The notes under the pieces were generated by a model. It did not search any database. It had not been told where the DNA came from and saw only the letters and a program-made list of their open reading frames with translations. From the NCBI RefSeq assembly GCF_028291725.1, contig NZ_JAQGNT010000087.1:1-34648 (forward strand): a stretch of DNA of 34,648 nucleotides, written 5' to 3'. Of this stretch, positions 27,684 to 34,648 are shown one piece after another. The translations under genes and the position numbers were made by a program. Positions within the stretch are counted from its first letter, which is position 1. Each line of letters opens with the position of its first letter. This DNA comes from Hydrocarboniphaga sp. (GTDB taxonomy: Bacteria > Pseudomonadota > Gammaproteobacteria > Nevskiales > Nevskiaceae).

Positions 27684-28832
27684 ATGAATAAATGGATTTA
27701 TCGCCCGCCGACCGAAGGCCGCACCTCGCGCCAGGCGCATGCCGATCTGCCGGACGGGCTCTATGAGCGCGAACTCGGCAAGGACGGCTTCTTCGGCCCG
27801 GCCACGCACATGATGCATGCGCACCCGCCGACGGGGTGGACCTCCTGGGAAGGCCCGCTGCGGCCGCGCGCTTTCGACCTGACACGCATCGAAGCCCGCG
27901 CCGCATCGCCCTGGGACGCGAGCGACATACTGAGCAACGCGCACGTGAAATTCCGTTACTGGCGCTGCCCGGCGACGATGGACCACCTGGTGCGCAACGG
28001 CGACGGCGACGAGCTGTTGTTCGTGCACGAAGGCGCCGGCGAGCTGTTCTGCGATTACGGTCACCTGAGCATCGAGGCCGGCGACTACCTGGTGTTGCCG
28101 CGCGGCACGATGTGGCGGCTGGAATGCGCGGCGCCGATCACGCTGCTGCTGATCGAGGCGACGCAGAGCAGCTACCGGCTGCCGGACAAGGGCCTGGTCG
28201 GCGAGAACGCGATCTTCGATCCGGCGATGTTCGATCTGCCGAAGATCGACGAGGCGCATCGGTTGCAGAGCGCGCAGCCGCGCGAATGGCAGGTCCGCAT
28301 CAAGCGCCGCAACGCGATCTCGACGGTGCGCTATCCCTTCAACCCGCTCGACGCGGAAGGCTGGCACGGCACGCTGCACCCGGTGCGGATCAATGTGCGC
28401 CATCTGCGGCCGCTGATGTCGCATCGCTACCATCTGCCGCCGTCGGCGCATACCACCTTCGTCGCCGAGCGCTTCGTCGTCTGCACCTTCGTGCCGCGGC
28501 CGTTCGAGACCGATCCGGGCGCAATCAAGATCCCGTTCTTTCACAGTAACGATGACTACGACGAAGTGATTTTCTACCACGCCGGCGACTTCTTCTCGCG
28601 TGACGGCATCCATCCGGGCATGGTCACGCTGCATCCCTGCGGCTTCACCCACGGCCCGCATCCGAAGGCGCTCACGCGGATGTTGAAGCAGGCGAAGCCG
28701 GCCACCGAGGAATACGCGGTGATGATCGACACACGCGACGCGCTCGATGTCGGCACCGAGGCGAGCCAGGTCGAGCGCGAGGACTATCACCAGTCCTGGC
28801 GCGGCGCGCCGGCCACCGGGAGCGGCGCATGA
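27684..28832 (+). CDS. hmgA: Homogentisate 1,2-dioxygenase
   Basis: A 382-residue cupin-type iron dioxygenase that opens the ring of homogentisate to maleylacetoacetate. By alignment to the human enzyme, iron ligands should be H287 (PFFHSND), E294 (YDEVIFY) and H323 (FTHGPHP). Other family blocks are DELLFVHEGAGELFCDYGHLSIEAGDYLVLPRGT. It is shorter than the ~430-residue classical form, as in a known compact bacterial group. GGAG precedes the ATG by about 8 bp. Its TGA overlaps the ATG of the fumarylacetoacetase gene. Confidence 0.93.
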   Translation: MNKWIYRPPTEGRTSRQAHADLPDGLYERELGKDGFFGPATHMMHAHPPTGWTSWEGPLRPRAFDLTRIEARAASPWDASDILSNAHVKFRYWRCPATMDHLVRNGDGDELLFVHEGAGELFCDYGHLSIEAGDYLVLPRGTMWRLECAAPITLLLIEATQSSYRLPDKGLVGENAIFDPAMFDLPKIDEAHRLQSAQPREWQVRIKRRNAISTVRYPFNPLDAEGWHGTLHPVRINVRHLRPLMSHRYHLPPSAHTTFVAERFVVCTFVPRPFETDPGAIKIPFFHSNDDYDEVIFYHAGDFFSRDGIHPGMVTLHPCGFTHGPHPKALTRMLKQAKPATEEYAVMIDTRDALDVGTEASQVEREDYHQSWRGAPATGSGA

Positions 28833-29848
28833 AGCTGGCGAGCCTGCGCGACGGTAGCCGTGACGGCCGTCTGGTCGTGGTTTCGCGCGATCTGAAGCTG
28901 TGCATGCCGGCGGCGGTGGCGACGCTGCAGCTGGCGCTGGACCGCTGGGACGAGGTCGAGCTGCTGCTGCTGCAGCAATCGGACCGGGTCAACTCGAGTT
29001 CCGCGGCCGGCTTTGCGCCTTTCGATCCGGCGGCATGTCTGTCGCCGCTGCCGCGCGCCTACCAGTGGCTCGACGGTTCGGCCTACGTCAATCATGTCGA
29101 GCTGGTACGCAAGGCGCGCGGCGCCGAGATGCCGGCGAGTTTCTGGACCGATCCGCTGATGTACCAGGGCGGCAGCGATGCCTTCCTGGCGCCGCGGCAG
29201 CACATCCCGCTCGGCGATGCCGCCTGGGGCGCGGACTTCGAGGCCGAGATCGCGGTGGTCACCGGCGATGTCGCGCTCGGCGCCTCGGTGGTGGCGGCGC
29301 GTGGCTGCGTGCGCCTGCTGATGCTGGTCAACGACGTGTCGCTGCGCAACCTGATTCCGAACGAGCTGGCAAAAGGCTTCGGCTTCCTGCAGTCCAAGCC
29401 CTCGTCGGCGTTCTCGCCGGTGGCGGTGACGCCGGACGAGCTCGGCCCGGCCTGGGACGGCGGCCGTCTGCATGGCCCGCTGCTGACGCAGCTCAACGGC
29501 CAGGCTTTCGGCAGGCCCGATGCCGGCGTCGACATGACGTTCGACTTTCCGACGCTGATCGCGCACGCCGCCCGCACGCGGCCGCTGGCGGCCGGCACGA
29601 TCGTCGGCAGCGGCACGGTCTCCAACCGCGACGCCGACGGCGGTCCGGGGCGGCCGATCGCCGAGGGCGGCCTCGGCTACTCCTGTCTGGCCGAGCTGCG
29701 CACGGTCGAGACGCTGCGCGGCGGCAAAGCGCAGACGCCGTTCCTGAAAGCGGGCGACCGGGTGCGCATCGAAATGCTCGACGCGCAAGGAAGCAGTATC
29801 TTCGGCGCGATCGACCAGACGGTCGCCGAACCAGGACACAGGGAATGA
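28829..29848 (+). CDS. fahA: Fumarylacetoacetase
   Basis: A 339-residue hydrolase of the FAH family, which splits fumarylacetoacetate into fumarate and acetoacetate, the last step of the route. Family blocks are WTDPLMYQGGSDAFL, FEAEIAVVTGDVALG, LLMLVNDVSLRNLIPNELAKGFGFLQSKPSSAFSP and GTIVGSGTVSNRD. The acidic residues of the DFEAEIA segment and of NDVSLR are expected metal ligands. Start and stop overlap both neighbours (ATGA), which indicates tight translational coupling with hmgA and maiA. Confidence 0.93.
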   Translation: MKLASLRDGSRDGRLVVVSRDLKLCMPAAVATLQLALDRWDEVELLLLQQSDRVNSSSAAGFAPFDPAACLSPLPRAYQWLDGSAYVNHVELVRKARGAEMPASFWTDPLMYQGGSDAFLAPRQHIPLGDAAWGADFEAEIAVVTGDVALGASVVAARGCVRLLMLVNDVSLRNLIPNELAKGFGFLQSKPSSAFSPVAVTPDELGPAWDGGRLHGPLLTQLNGQAFGRPDAGVDMTFDFPTLIAHAARTRPLAAGTIVGSGTVSNRDADGGPGRPIAEGGLGYSCLAELRTVETLRGGKAQTPFLKAGDRVRIEMLDAQGSSIFGAIDQTVAEPGHRE

Positions 29849-30519
29849 ACGACGCAGCAAGCTCACAGGCAGGCACCGCGCTCTACGACTATTTCCGCAG
29901 CTCGGCCGCGTTTCGCGTGCGCATCGCGCTGAACATCAAGGGCCTGCCCTACGAGCAACGTCCGCTGCATCTGCTGCGCAACGGCGGTGAGCATCTGAGC
30001 GATGCCTACCGCGCGCTGAACCCGCAGGCGCTGATTCCGGCGCTGGTCGACGAGGGCGAAGTCCACACGCAGTCGCTGGCGATCATCGAATACCTGGAAG
30101 ACAAGCACCCGCAGCCGCCGATCATGCCCTGGCATCCCAGCGATCGCGCCTACGTGCGCTCGCTGGCGCTGCAGATCGCCTGCGACATTCATCCGCTGAA
30201 CAATCTGCGCGTGCTCGCCTACCTGAAGGACGAGCTGCATATCGACGACACCCATCGCAGGGCCTGGATGCATCACTGGCTGCAGACCGGGTTCGCCGCG
30301 CTGGAGCAGCGGCTGGCCAATGGCCCGCATACCGACCGCTACTGCTTCGGCGACACGATCACGCTGGCCGACATCTGCCTGGTGCCGCAGGTGTTCAACG
30401 CACGCCGTTTCCACGTGCCGCTGGACGCTTACCCGACCGTGGTCCGCATTGCCGACGCCGCAGCCGAACTCGACGCTTTTCGCAGAGCCGCGCCGCAGAA
30501 CCAGCCCGACTCGGAGTAG
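29845..30519 (+). CDS. maiA: Maleylacetoacetate isomerase
   Basis: A 224-residue glutathione-dependent isomerase of the zeta glutathione-transferase class. It converts maleylacetoacetate to fumarylacetoacetate. The N-terminal thioredoxin-like domain has YFRSSAAFRVRIALNIKGLPYE, the zeta-class active-site serine segment, and QSLAIIEYLEDKHPQPPI for glutathione binding. The C-terminal helical domain ends with TLADICLVPQVFNARRF. It is the last gene of the block; its ATG overlaps the fahA stop. REP elements lie downstream. Confidence 0.93.
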   Translation: MNDAASSQAGTALYDYFRSSAAFRVRIALNIKGLPYEQRPLHLLRNGGEHLSDAYRALNPQALIPALVDEGEVHTQSLAIIEYLEDKHPQPPIMPWHPSDRAYVRSLALQIACDIHPLNNLRVLAYLKDELHIDDTHRRAWMHHWLQTGFAALEQRLANGPHTDRYCFGDTITLADICLVPQVFNARRFHVPLDAYPTVVRIADAAAELDAFRRAAPQNQPDSE

Positions 30520-30560
30520 CGTGGGCCGCGGCCCACGCCACATCGATCGGACCGCCTGTC

Positions 30561-30584
30561 GTAGGTCGGCAATCCCTTGCCGAC
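30561..30584. repeat. GTAG-headed REP (family A), single
   Basis: Identical in sequence to the left unit at 4625-4648. The spacer that follows (gtgaggcctcggttgcgcat) is recognisably that of the family A REPIN, but the second unit is missing or decayed, so this is a broken pair about 40 bp after maiA. Confidence 0.85.
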
Positions 30585-30626
30585 GTGAGGCCTCGGTTGC
30601 GCATCGAAGGTACTTGCCGCAAATGC

Positions 30627-30693
30627 GTAGGGCGGGTCGCGACCCGCCGCTTTGTGCCCGGCCGTCAGAACGGCGGGTCACGACCCGCCCTAC
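30627..30693. repeat. REPIN: inverted pair of GTAG-headed REPs (family B)
   Basis: Two 22-nt units lie at 30627-30648 and 30672-30693 with outward GTAG heads. The arms are GGCGGGTC/GACCCGCC, with one base difference between units (GTCGCGAC against GTCACGAC). The body is unrelated in sequence to families A and C, but the head is the same. It may have replaced the second half of the family A pair next to it. Confidence 0.85.
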
Positions 30694-30761
30694 GGTCTCG
30701 AGTATCGTCGCCATTACCTGTCCGCCTTAGAATGTCGGCAATCATATTGAGGTCCGCCGCC

Positions 30762-31322
30762 ATGCGATATTCCGATACCCACAAGTCCGAAACCCGGGCG
30801 CGTATCGTCAAGAATGCGGCGGCGGCGTTCCGCAAGTACGGTGTCGACGGCATCGGCGTCGCGGCCCTGATGAAGAAGTCCGGGCTCACGCACGGCGGCT
30901 TCTATGCGCACTTCGAATCCAAGGACGCGCTCGTCGGCGAGGCCATCGACGCGGCCTTCGAGCAGTCGCTGGCGTCGCTGGCCGACTCGGTGGAGACGGC
31001 AGAGCCCAAGCAGCGTCGCGATGTACTGATGTCGCGCTACCTGAGCGATGCGCATCGCGACCAGCCCGCCAACGGCTGCGTGTTCGCGGCGATGGGCTCC
31101 GAGGCCGGGCGGCTGAAGCCGGCGTTGCGTGCGCGCTTCGATGCCCATTTCGAGACGATGATCAGCTTGCTGACCCAGGGCAGCGACAACGCCGAAGCGC
31201 GCCGCGCGGCGATCGCGCGCTACACCGCCGCGATCGGCGCGATCATCGTCGCGCGCGCGGTGCGATCCAAGGCGCTGTCCGACGAAGTGCTCAACGCGGC
31301 GCGCGCGCTGCAGCGCGGCTGA
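30762..31322 (+). CDS. TetR-family transcriptional regulator
   Basis: A 186-residue repressor-type protein. The N-terminal helix-turn-helix is TRARIVKNAAAAFRKYGVDGIGVAALMKKSGLTHGGFYAHFESKDALV, a strong TetR match with the GGFYAHF recognition-helix end. The C-terminal ligand domain includes NGCVFAAMGSEAGRL, seen in a branch that senses small electrophiles or drugs; the ligand here is unknown. GAGG lies 9 bp before the ATG at 30762; an ATG at 30732 would add ten residues. No obvious target gene is divergent from it. Confidence 0.85.
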   Translation: MRYSDTHKSETRARIVKNAAAAFRKYGVDGIGVAALMKKSGLTHGGFYAHFESKDALVGEAIDAAFEQSLASLADSVETAEPKQRRDVLMSRYLSDAHRDQPANGCVFAAMGSEAGRLKPALRARFDAHFETMISLLTQGSDNAEARRAAIARYTAAIGAIIVARAVRSKALSDEVLNAARALQRG

Positions 31323-31375
31323 CGCGCAGCGGCAAGTCGTAGCACAATCCCGGCCTGTCGCCGCGGAGAACGTCG

Positions 31376-32041
31376 ATGTCGCACTACCGATCGCCGAGAA
31401 CCTCATGGTCGAATCGCGCTGCTGCGCTTGCGTTCGGCCTGATGTGCGTGTGCACGCAGAGCCGCGCCGCGCCGCAGGGCTGGACCCTGCATCTGGTCTG
31501 GTCACCGGACTACTGCGAGGCCAAGCTGAGTTCGAAAGAGGCGCAATGCACCGAAGAGCGCTATTTCACCGTCGACGGCCTGCTGCCGCATTTCGACGGT
31601 GAAAAGCCGGCCTGCACCGATCAGCGCCTCTCGGACGAAGAAGCCGAGCGCTGGCTGACGACGATCCCCAATCGCGCGCAGATCAGGAAGACCTGGAAGC
31701 GGCAGGGCGCCTGTAGTGGCCTGGATTCTGCGGGCTACTACACACAGCTCGAACGCGGCAGCCGCCGCGTGCTGGTGCCGAGCGAGTTCACGGCCGTCAG
31801 CGCCGCCTTGCACACTTCGGCTGAGATGGTGAAAGCCGCCTTCATCCGCGACAATCCGGGCCTGAGCGTGGAGGCGATCGTGCTCGACTGCCACGGGCGT
31901 TCACTGGCCGGGCTCAGCGTCTGCTTCGACGCGGGTTTTCAGTACCAGGCCTGCAGCGTCGCGGCCAGCTGCAGCGCCGACGAGCTGATCGTCAAGCCGC
32001 TGCGCAGCAGCCGCGTCGGTCGCGAGCCTGTCTACCGATGA
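31376..32041 (+). CDS. RNase T2-like secreted protein, catalytic residues lost
   Basis: A 221-residue exported protein with a signal peptide (cleavage near SRA-AP). It follows the RNase T2 outline: an LHLVWSPDYC start strand, a CAS I-like block FTVDGLLP at 64-71, and a CAS II-like block KTWKRQGAC at 105-113, with cysteines spaced as in T2 enzymes. Active T2 enzymes have FTIHGLWP and HEWxKHGTC. Here the CAS I histidine is D67, and the CAS II histidine, glutamate and histidine are K105, T106 and Q110. It is therefore unlikely to cut RNA by the T2 mechanism. It could be an inhibitor or a binding protein; this is inference. Confidence 0.7.
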   Translation: MSHYRSPRTSWSNRAAALAFGLMCVCTQSRAAPQGWTLHLVWSPDYCEAKLSSKEAQCTEERYFTVDGLLPHFDGEKPACTDQRLSDEEAERWLTTIPNRAQIRKTWKRQGACSGLDSAGYYTQLERGSRRVLVPSEFTAVSAALHTSAEMVKAAFIRDNPGLSVEAIVLDCHGRSLAGLSVCFDAGFQYQACSVAASCSADELIVKPLRSSRVGREPVYR

Positions 32042-32044
32042 CAA

Positions 32045-32068
32045 AAGCGGCGCTCACAGGCGCCGCTT
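32045..32068 (-). terminator. Rho-independent terminator, convergent gap
   Basis: A 9-bp perfect stem AAGCGGCGC/GCGCCGCTT with a 6-nt loop. Read on the - strand it is followed by TTTTG, so it should end the transcript of the Ala/Pro-rich gene. It may also slow transcription coming from the RNase T2-like gene. Confidence 0.7.
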
Positions 32069-32131
32069 CCATCTGGCAATGCCGATCGAGCGCTTAGCTG
32101 GGGTCTACCAGTCGGGCGCTCCTGGTCGCGC

Positions 32132-33016
32132 CTACTGGATGTAGGTCGGCCCATGCAGCTGCGTACCCAGCGACTCGCCGTCGATACTGGCCAGCTGCGG
32201 ATCGATCACGACGGTGTAGCGGCCCGGCTGCAGATGTGGCGCGTAAAGCACGCGCGGATCCTGGCCCTGTTCCCAGTTGGCCGTCACCGGCTGCCCATCG
32301 GCAGCAATCAGCTTGATGTTCTGCGCGGCGGCCGGATCGCTGACCTGGCGCGAGAAGCGGATTACCAGCGCCGGCTGATCCGCGGCCTGCCCGACGTACT
32401 GCACGCCGAAGCGATCGTCACTGGCGGTCTGGTTCCACCAGGGGCGCAGCGCATCCGAGGCCGAGGCTGCCGGTGTACGCACGGCCGGGCGATTCGGCCG
32501 CTGGTCCTTCACCGCAAGCTGAGCGTGATCCGCGGCTTCCGAGGACGAAGCGGCTGCTGCACTGCTGTCTGCCGCGACCGGATCGGCGGCCGGTGTCCGC
32601 CGCGCCGCGCCGGATGGGCTCGCGCTGGCGGTTTCGACCGGAGCCGGCTTCGTCCTGGGCGCCGGAGCTTTGGCCGGAGCTTCGGTCGCAGTTTCCACCG
32701 CTGCGGCAGCCGGTGCAGCGGTCGTCGTCGCAGGTTCGGGCGGCACTGGCGCATCCGGCGCTGCTGCGGGAGCGGGGGCTGCCGCGCTGGCTGTCATGCC
32801 GGCCGTGGGCGCGTCGGCGCCTTCGGCGGCGACCGGCGCATTGCCGTCGCCGGCCATGGCCGTCTGCTGCCGCCCGTCGGGGCTGGCGACGGCGACGGTC
32901 TTGTCGCCGGGTCGCGTCATCGCATAGAAGCCGCCGGCAAGCATCAGCGCGATCGCCGCGATGATCGCGGGCTTGACGAAGCGCGGGCCGGAATCCATTT
33001 CCAGGTTTGATCTCAT
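32132..33016 (-). CDS. Membrane-anchored Ala/Pro-rich protein with macroglobulin-like domain
   Basis: A 294-residue protein with three parts. A short cytoplasmic N-terminus is followed by one membrane helix (AIIAAIALMLAGGFYAM, about residues 18-34). Residues ~40-195 are a low-complexity Ala/Pro/Glu/Thr linker. The last ~90 residues (FGVQYVGQAADQPALVIRFS to the end) resemble the N-terminal macroglobulin (MG1-like) domain of bacterial alpha-2-macroglobulins: ALVIRFSRQVS, NIKLI, VLYAPHLQPGRYTVVI. It probably projects this domain across the periplasm. No thioester or bait region is present. The function is unknown. Confidence 0.7.
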   Translation of the reverse strand: MRSNLEMDSGPRFVKPAIIAAIALMLAGGFYAMTRPGDKTVAVASPDGRQQTAMAGDGNAPVAAEGADAPTAGMTASAAAPAPAAAPDAPVPPEPATTTAAPAAAAVETATEAPAKAPAPRTKPAPVETASASPSGAARRTPAADPVAADSSAAAASSSEAADHAQLAVKDQRPNRPAVRTPAASASDALRPWWNQTASDDRFGVQYVGQAADQPALVIRFSRQVSDPAAAQNIKLIAADGQPVTANWEQGQDPRVLYAPHLQPGRYTVVIDPQLASIDGESLGTQLHGPTYIQ

Positions 33017-33198
33017 CGTCGTTCTCCTTCCTTGGTGATATGTAGCCCTACTATCGGCGGCAGCGATGAATTGCGTATGAACTCCGGTTCAGGGCTTCAG
33101 TGCGGGTTCATGCATGGCCGGTGAATGCCGGTTGCTGAGCGCAAGCCCTGGCCTCAACATCGGCGCCGCCGGCACGGGTCATCACGAGAACTTGGAAA

Positions 33199-34485
33199 AT
33201 GGACGGCAGCGCATTCTGGGTGGCGGCCCTGCTCGCGGTTGGGCTGGGCAGTATCTTTCTGTGGGCCGACTGGAGCAGCCGGCCGAGCCGCGCGCTCGCG
33301 CTGTGCCTGATCGTGATCGGCCTGCGCCTGTCGCTGGTGCCGACGGAGCACCGGCTCGGCAGCCATGGTTTCTGGATCTACCAGATCGGCAGCCGCACGC
33401 TGGAGACGGTGTCGATACTCGCCGGTATCGAATGGGCGCGGCGCGTCGCCGCCGATGCCGGTGCCAAGCTCAAACGCACCGTCGGCGTGCTGTTCCGCGT
33501 ATCCCAGGGCATCACGCTGCTGTACGGCTTGCTGGTGATCGGCTATGTCGTGCTGGCGCCGGAGACCGCGAGTACCGACGCCACCGGCCTGATCCGCATG
33601 CATGGCTGGGGCTGGGCGCTGATTCCGGTGCTGGCGATCGCGATCCTGCTATCGACCATCGCGCTGATCATCGTGCGCTTCACGCGCCGCGACCCGGCCG
33701 AGTCGCTGCGGCTGCGCGCGCTGATGGTCGCCACGCCGTTCCTGCTGACGGGCCTGGTGGTCAGCCGCGAATGGGTGCCGCTGCTGATCTCCTTCGGCCT
33801 GCTGATCTTTCTGTCCGGCTCGGTGCACTACCTGATCATCCAGGGCCAGCGCGGTGCCTCGATGCGGCAGTTCATCTCGCCGGAGATCGCGCGGCTGCTA
33901 TCGATGCAGGGCATGGAGCAGGCGATGCGCCGCGAGCGCCGCGAGATCAGCATCGTGATCTGCGATCTGCGCGGCTTCACCGCGTACGCGCGCGAGCACG
34001 ATTCCGACGGCGTCGTCGGCCTGCTGGAGCGCTATTACCGCGTCGTCGGCCAGGTCAGCCTGCAGCACCGCGGTACCGTCAAGGATCACGCCGGCGACGG
34101 CGTGCTGATCCTGGTCGGCGCACCGCTGCCGGATCGCCGCCACGCGGTGCATGCGGTGCGTCTTGCGCTGGAACTGCGCACGCATGTCGGCGCGTTTCTG
34201 CATGAGGCTGGAGTCGAGCTGGGCATCGGCATCGGCGTTGCCACCGGCGATACCACGATCGGTGCCTTGCGCGGTGCGGGACGTCTGGAATATGCGGCGG
34301 TCGGCACGGCGGTGAATCTCGCCGCGCGCCTGTGCCAGCGCGCCGCCGACGGCGAAGTGCTGGCCGACCAGAGAACCTGCGACGCGCTGGCCGACGATGT
34401 GCGCGTCGCGATCAGCCCGCAGGCGCCGGAGGTGATGAAGGGTTTTGCCGAAGCGGTGCCGGTTTATGCGTTGGTGAATGCGTAA
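33199..34485 (+). CDS. Membrane class III adenylate/guanylate cyclase
   Basis: A 428-residue protein with about six membrane helices in the first ~220 residues and a C-terminal class III catalytic domain that makes cyclic nucleotide. Metal-binding aspartates are D256 (ICDLRGFTAYA) and D300 (KDHAGDGVLILVG), and the purine-contacting lysine is K295. The second substrate position, usually Asp in class IIIa, is T370 (YAAVGTAVNLAARL), as in class IIIb enzymes, several of which respond to bicarbonate. Transition-state residues N373 and R377 are present. All catalytic positions in one chain suggests an active homodimer. The membrane part matches no sensor I can name. Confidence 0.88.
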   Translation: MDGSAFWVAALLAVGLGSIFLWADWSSRPSRALALCLIVIGLRLSLVPTEHRLGSHGFWIYQIGSRTLETVSILAGIEWARRVAADAGAKLKRTVGVLFRVSQGITLLYGLLVIGYVVLAPETASTDATGLIRMHGWGWALIPVLAIAILLSTIALIIVRFTRRDPAESLRLRALMVATPFLLTGLVVSREWVPLLISFGLLIFLSGSVHYLIIQGQRGASMRQFISPEIARLLSMQGMEQAMRRERREISIVICDLRGFTAYAREHDSDGVVGLLERYYRVVGQVSLQHRGTVKDHAGDGVLILVGAPLPDRRHAVHAVRLALELRTHVGAFLHEAGVELGIGIGVATGDTTIGALRGAGRLEYAAVGTAVNLAARLCQRAADGEVLADQRTCDALADDVRVAISPQAPEVMKGFAEAVPVYALVNA

Positions 34486-34502
34486 CGCTGTTGCGCGCCG
34501 AT

Positions 34503-34574
34503 GTTGGGGTTCGCTGCGCTCACCCCAACCTACGAATGCCCTGGTAGGTTGGGGTGTGCGCAGCGAACCCCAAC
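34503..34574. repeat. Pair of GTAG-headed REPs (family C), heads inward
   Basis: Units 34503-34533 and 34544-34574 are reverse complements with one mismatch and are separated by 10 nt, giving a potential ~30-bp stem. Each also folds alone. Unlike families A and B, the GTAG heads face each other. The pair follows the cyclase gene by 17 bp. Confidence 0.88.
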
Positions 34575-34587
34575 AACCCGCGCCCCC

Positions 34588-34615
34588 CAAAAAGCCCCCC
34601 GAAAATACGGGGGCT
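34588..34615 (-). terminator. Rho-independent terminator for a gene right of the window
   Basis: Stem AGCCCCC/GGGGGCT (34593-34599 with 34609-34615) with an A/T-rich loop. On the - strand it is followed by CTTTTT (34594-34589), so it ends a leftward transcript entering from beyond the window end. Confidence 0.7.
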
Positions 34616-34618
34616 CAG

Positions 34619-34648
34619 TCACGCAGCAGGCCTTATCGGCTGCCCAAC
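34619..34648 (-). CDS. Possible C-terminal end of a gene running in from the right
   Basis: One - strand frame is open from the window edge to TGA at 34621-34619 and would encode ...VGQPIRPAA. It ends just before a - strand terminator, which is what supports it. Ten codons are too few to name a product. Confidence 0.25.
   Translation of the reverse strand, partial: VGQPIRPAA

Overview
The window is GC-rich, tightly packed bacterial chromosome. Gene content (a complete homogentisate route for phenylalanine and tyrosine, an M13 metallopeptidase ending in CRVW, a YadG/YadH-like ABC pair, a PilB/GspE-like ATPase, REP elements headed by GTAG) fits a gammaproteobacterium near Nevskiales/Solimonadaceae or Xanthomonadales. 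That placement is inference; there is no rRNA or marker gene. I saw no tRNA, rRNA, CRISPR array, prophage or transposase gene.

Region 1 (1-14.2 kb) is accessory-looking. A four-gene + strand operon (SAM methyltransferase, B12-binding-type radical SAM protein, two GT4 glycosyltransferases; 137-4628) converges on a two-gene - strand operon (second radical SAM protein and an NTP_transf_5-type protein; 7419-4701). The latter is divergent from an HPr-kinase-like gene (7602). Next come a monohaem lipoprotein, an outer-membrane barrel with an N-terminal CxxCH, an ABC exporter, a TIGR03118 lipoprotein and a DUF1571 protein. Radical SAM, GT, NTP_transf_5, HprK-like and ABC genes together resemble peptide or small-molecule maturation clusters, but no precursor or core synthase is visible.

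Region 2 (14.3-24.7 kb) is housekeeping: DUF2461, DUF1697, a short-chain dehydrogenase, M13 peptidase, an HU-like protein with a Lys/Ala tail, the ABC pair, a small acidic protein and an orphan PilB/GspE-like ATPase with extra N-terminal domains.

Region 3 (24.8-30.5 kb) is the aromatic amino acid block: a divergent Lrp/AsnC regulator, then hpd, phhA, hmgA, fahA and maiA. These convert phenylalanine to tyrosine and 4-hydroxyphenylpyruvate to fumarate plus acetoacetate. Tyrosine aminotransferase and the pterin recycling enzyme are not here.

Region 4 (30.5-34.6 kb) holds a TetR regulator, an RNase T2-like protein lacking its catalytic residues, a membrane-anchored Ala/Pro-rich protein with a macroglobulin-like domain, and a membrane class III nucleotidyl cyclase.

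The most unusual layer is the repeats. Three GTAG-headed REP families sit at gene ends, and several GTAG heads supply the stop codon. Two MITE-like elements with unrelated terminal repeats share a 47-nt hairpin core showing a compensatory base-pair change, and the MITE ends lie at or near start codons.
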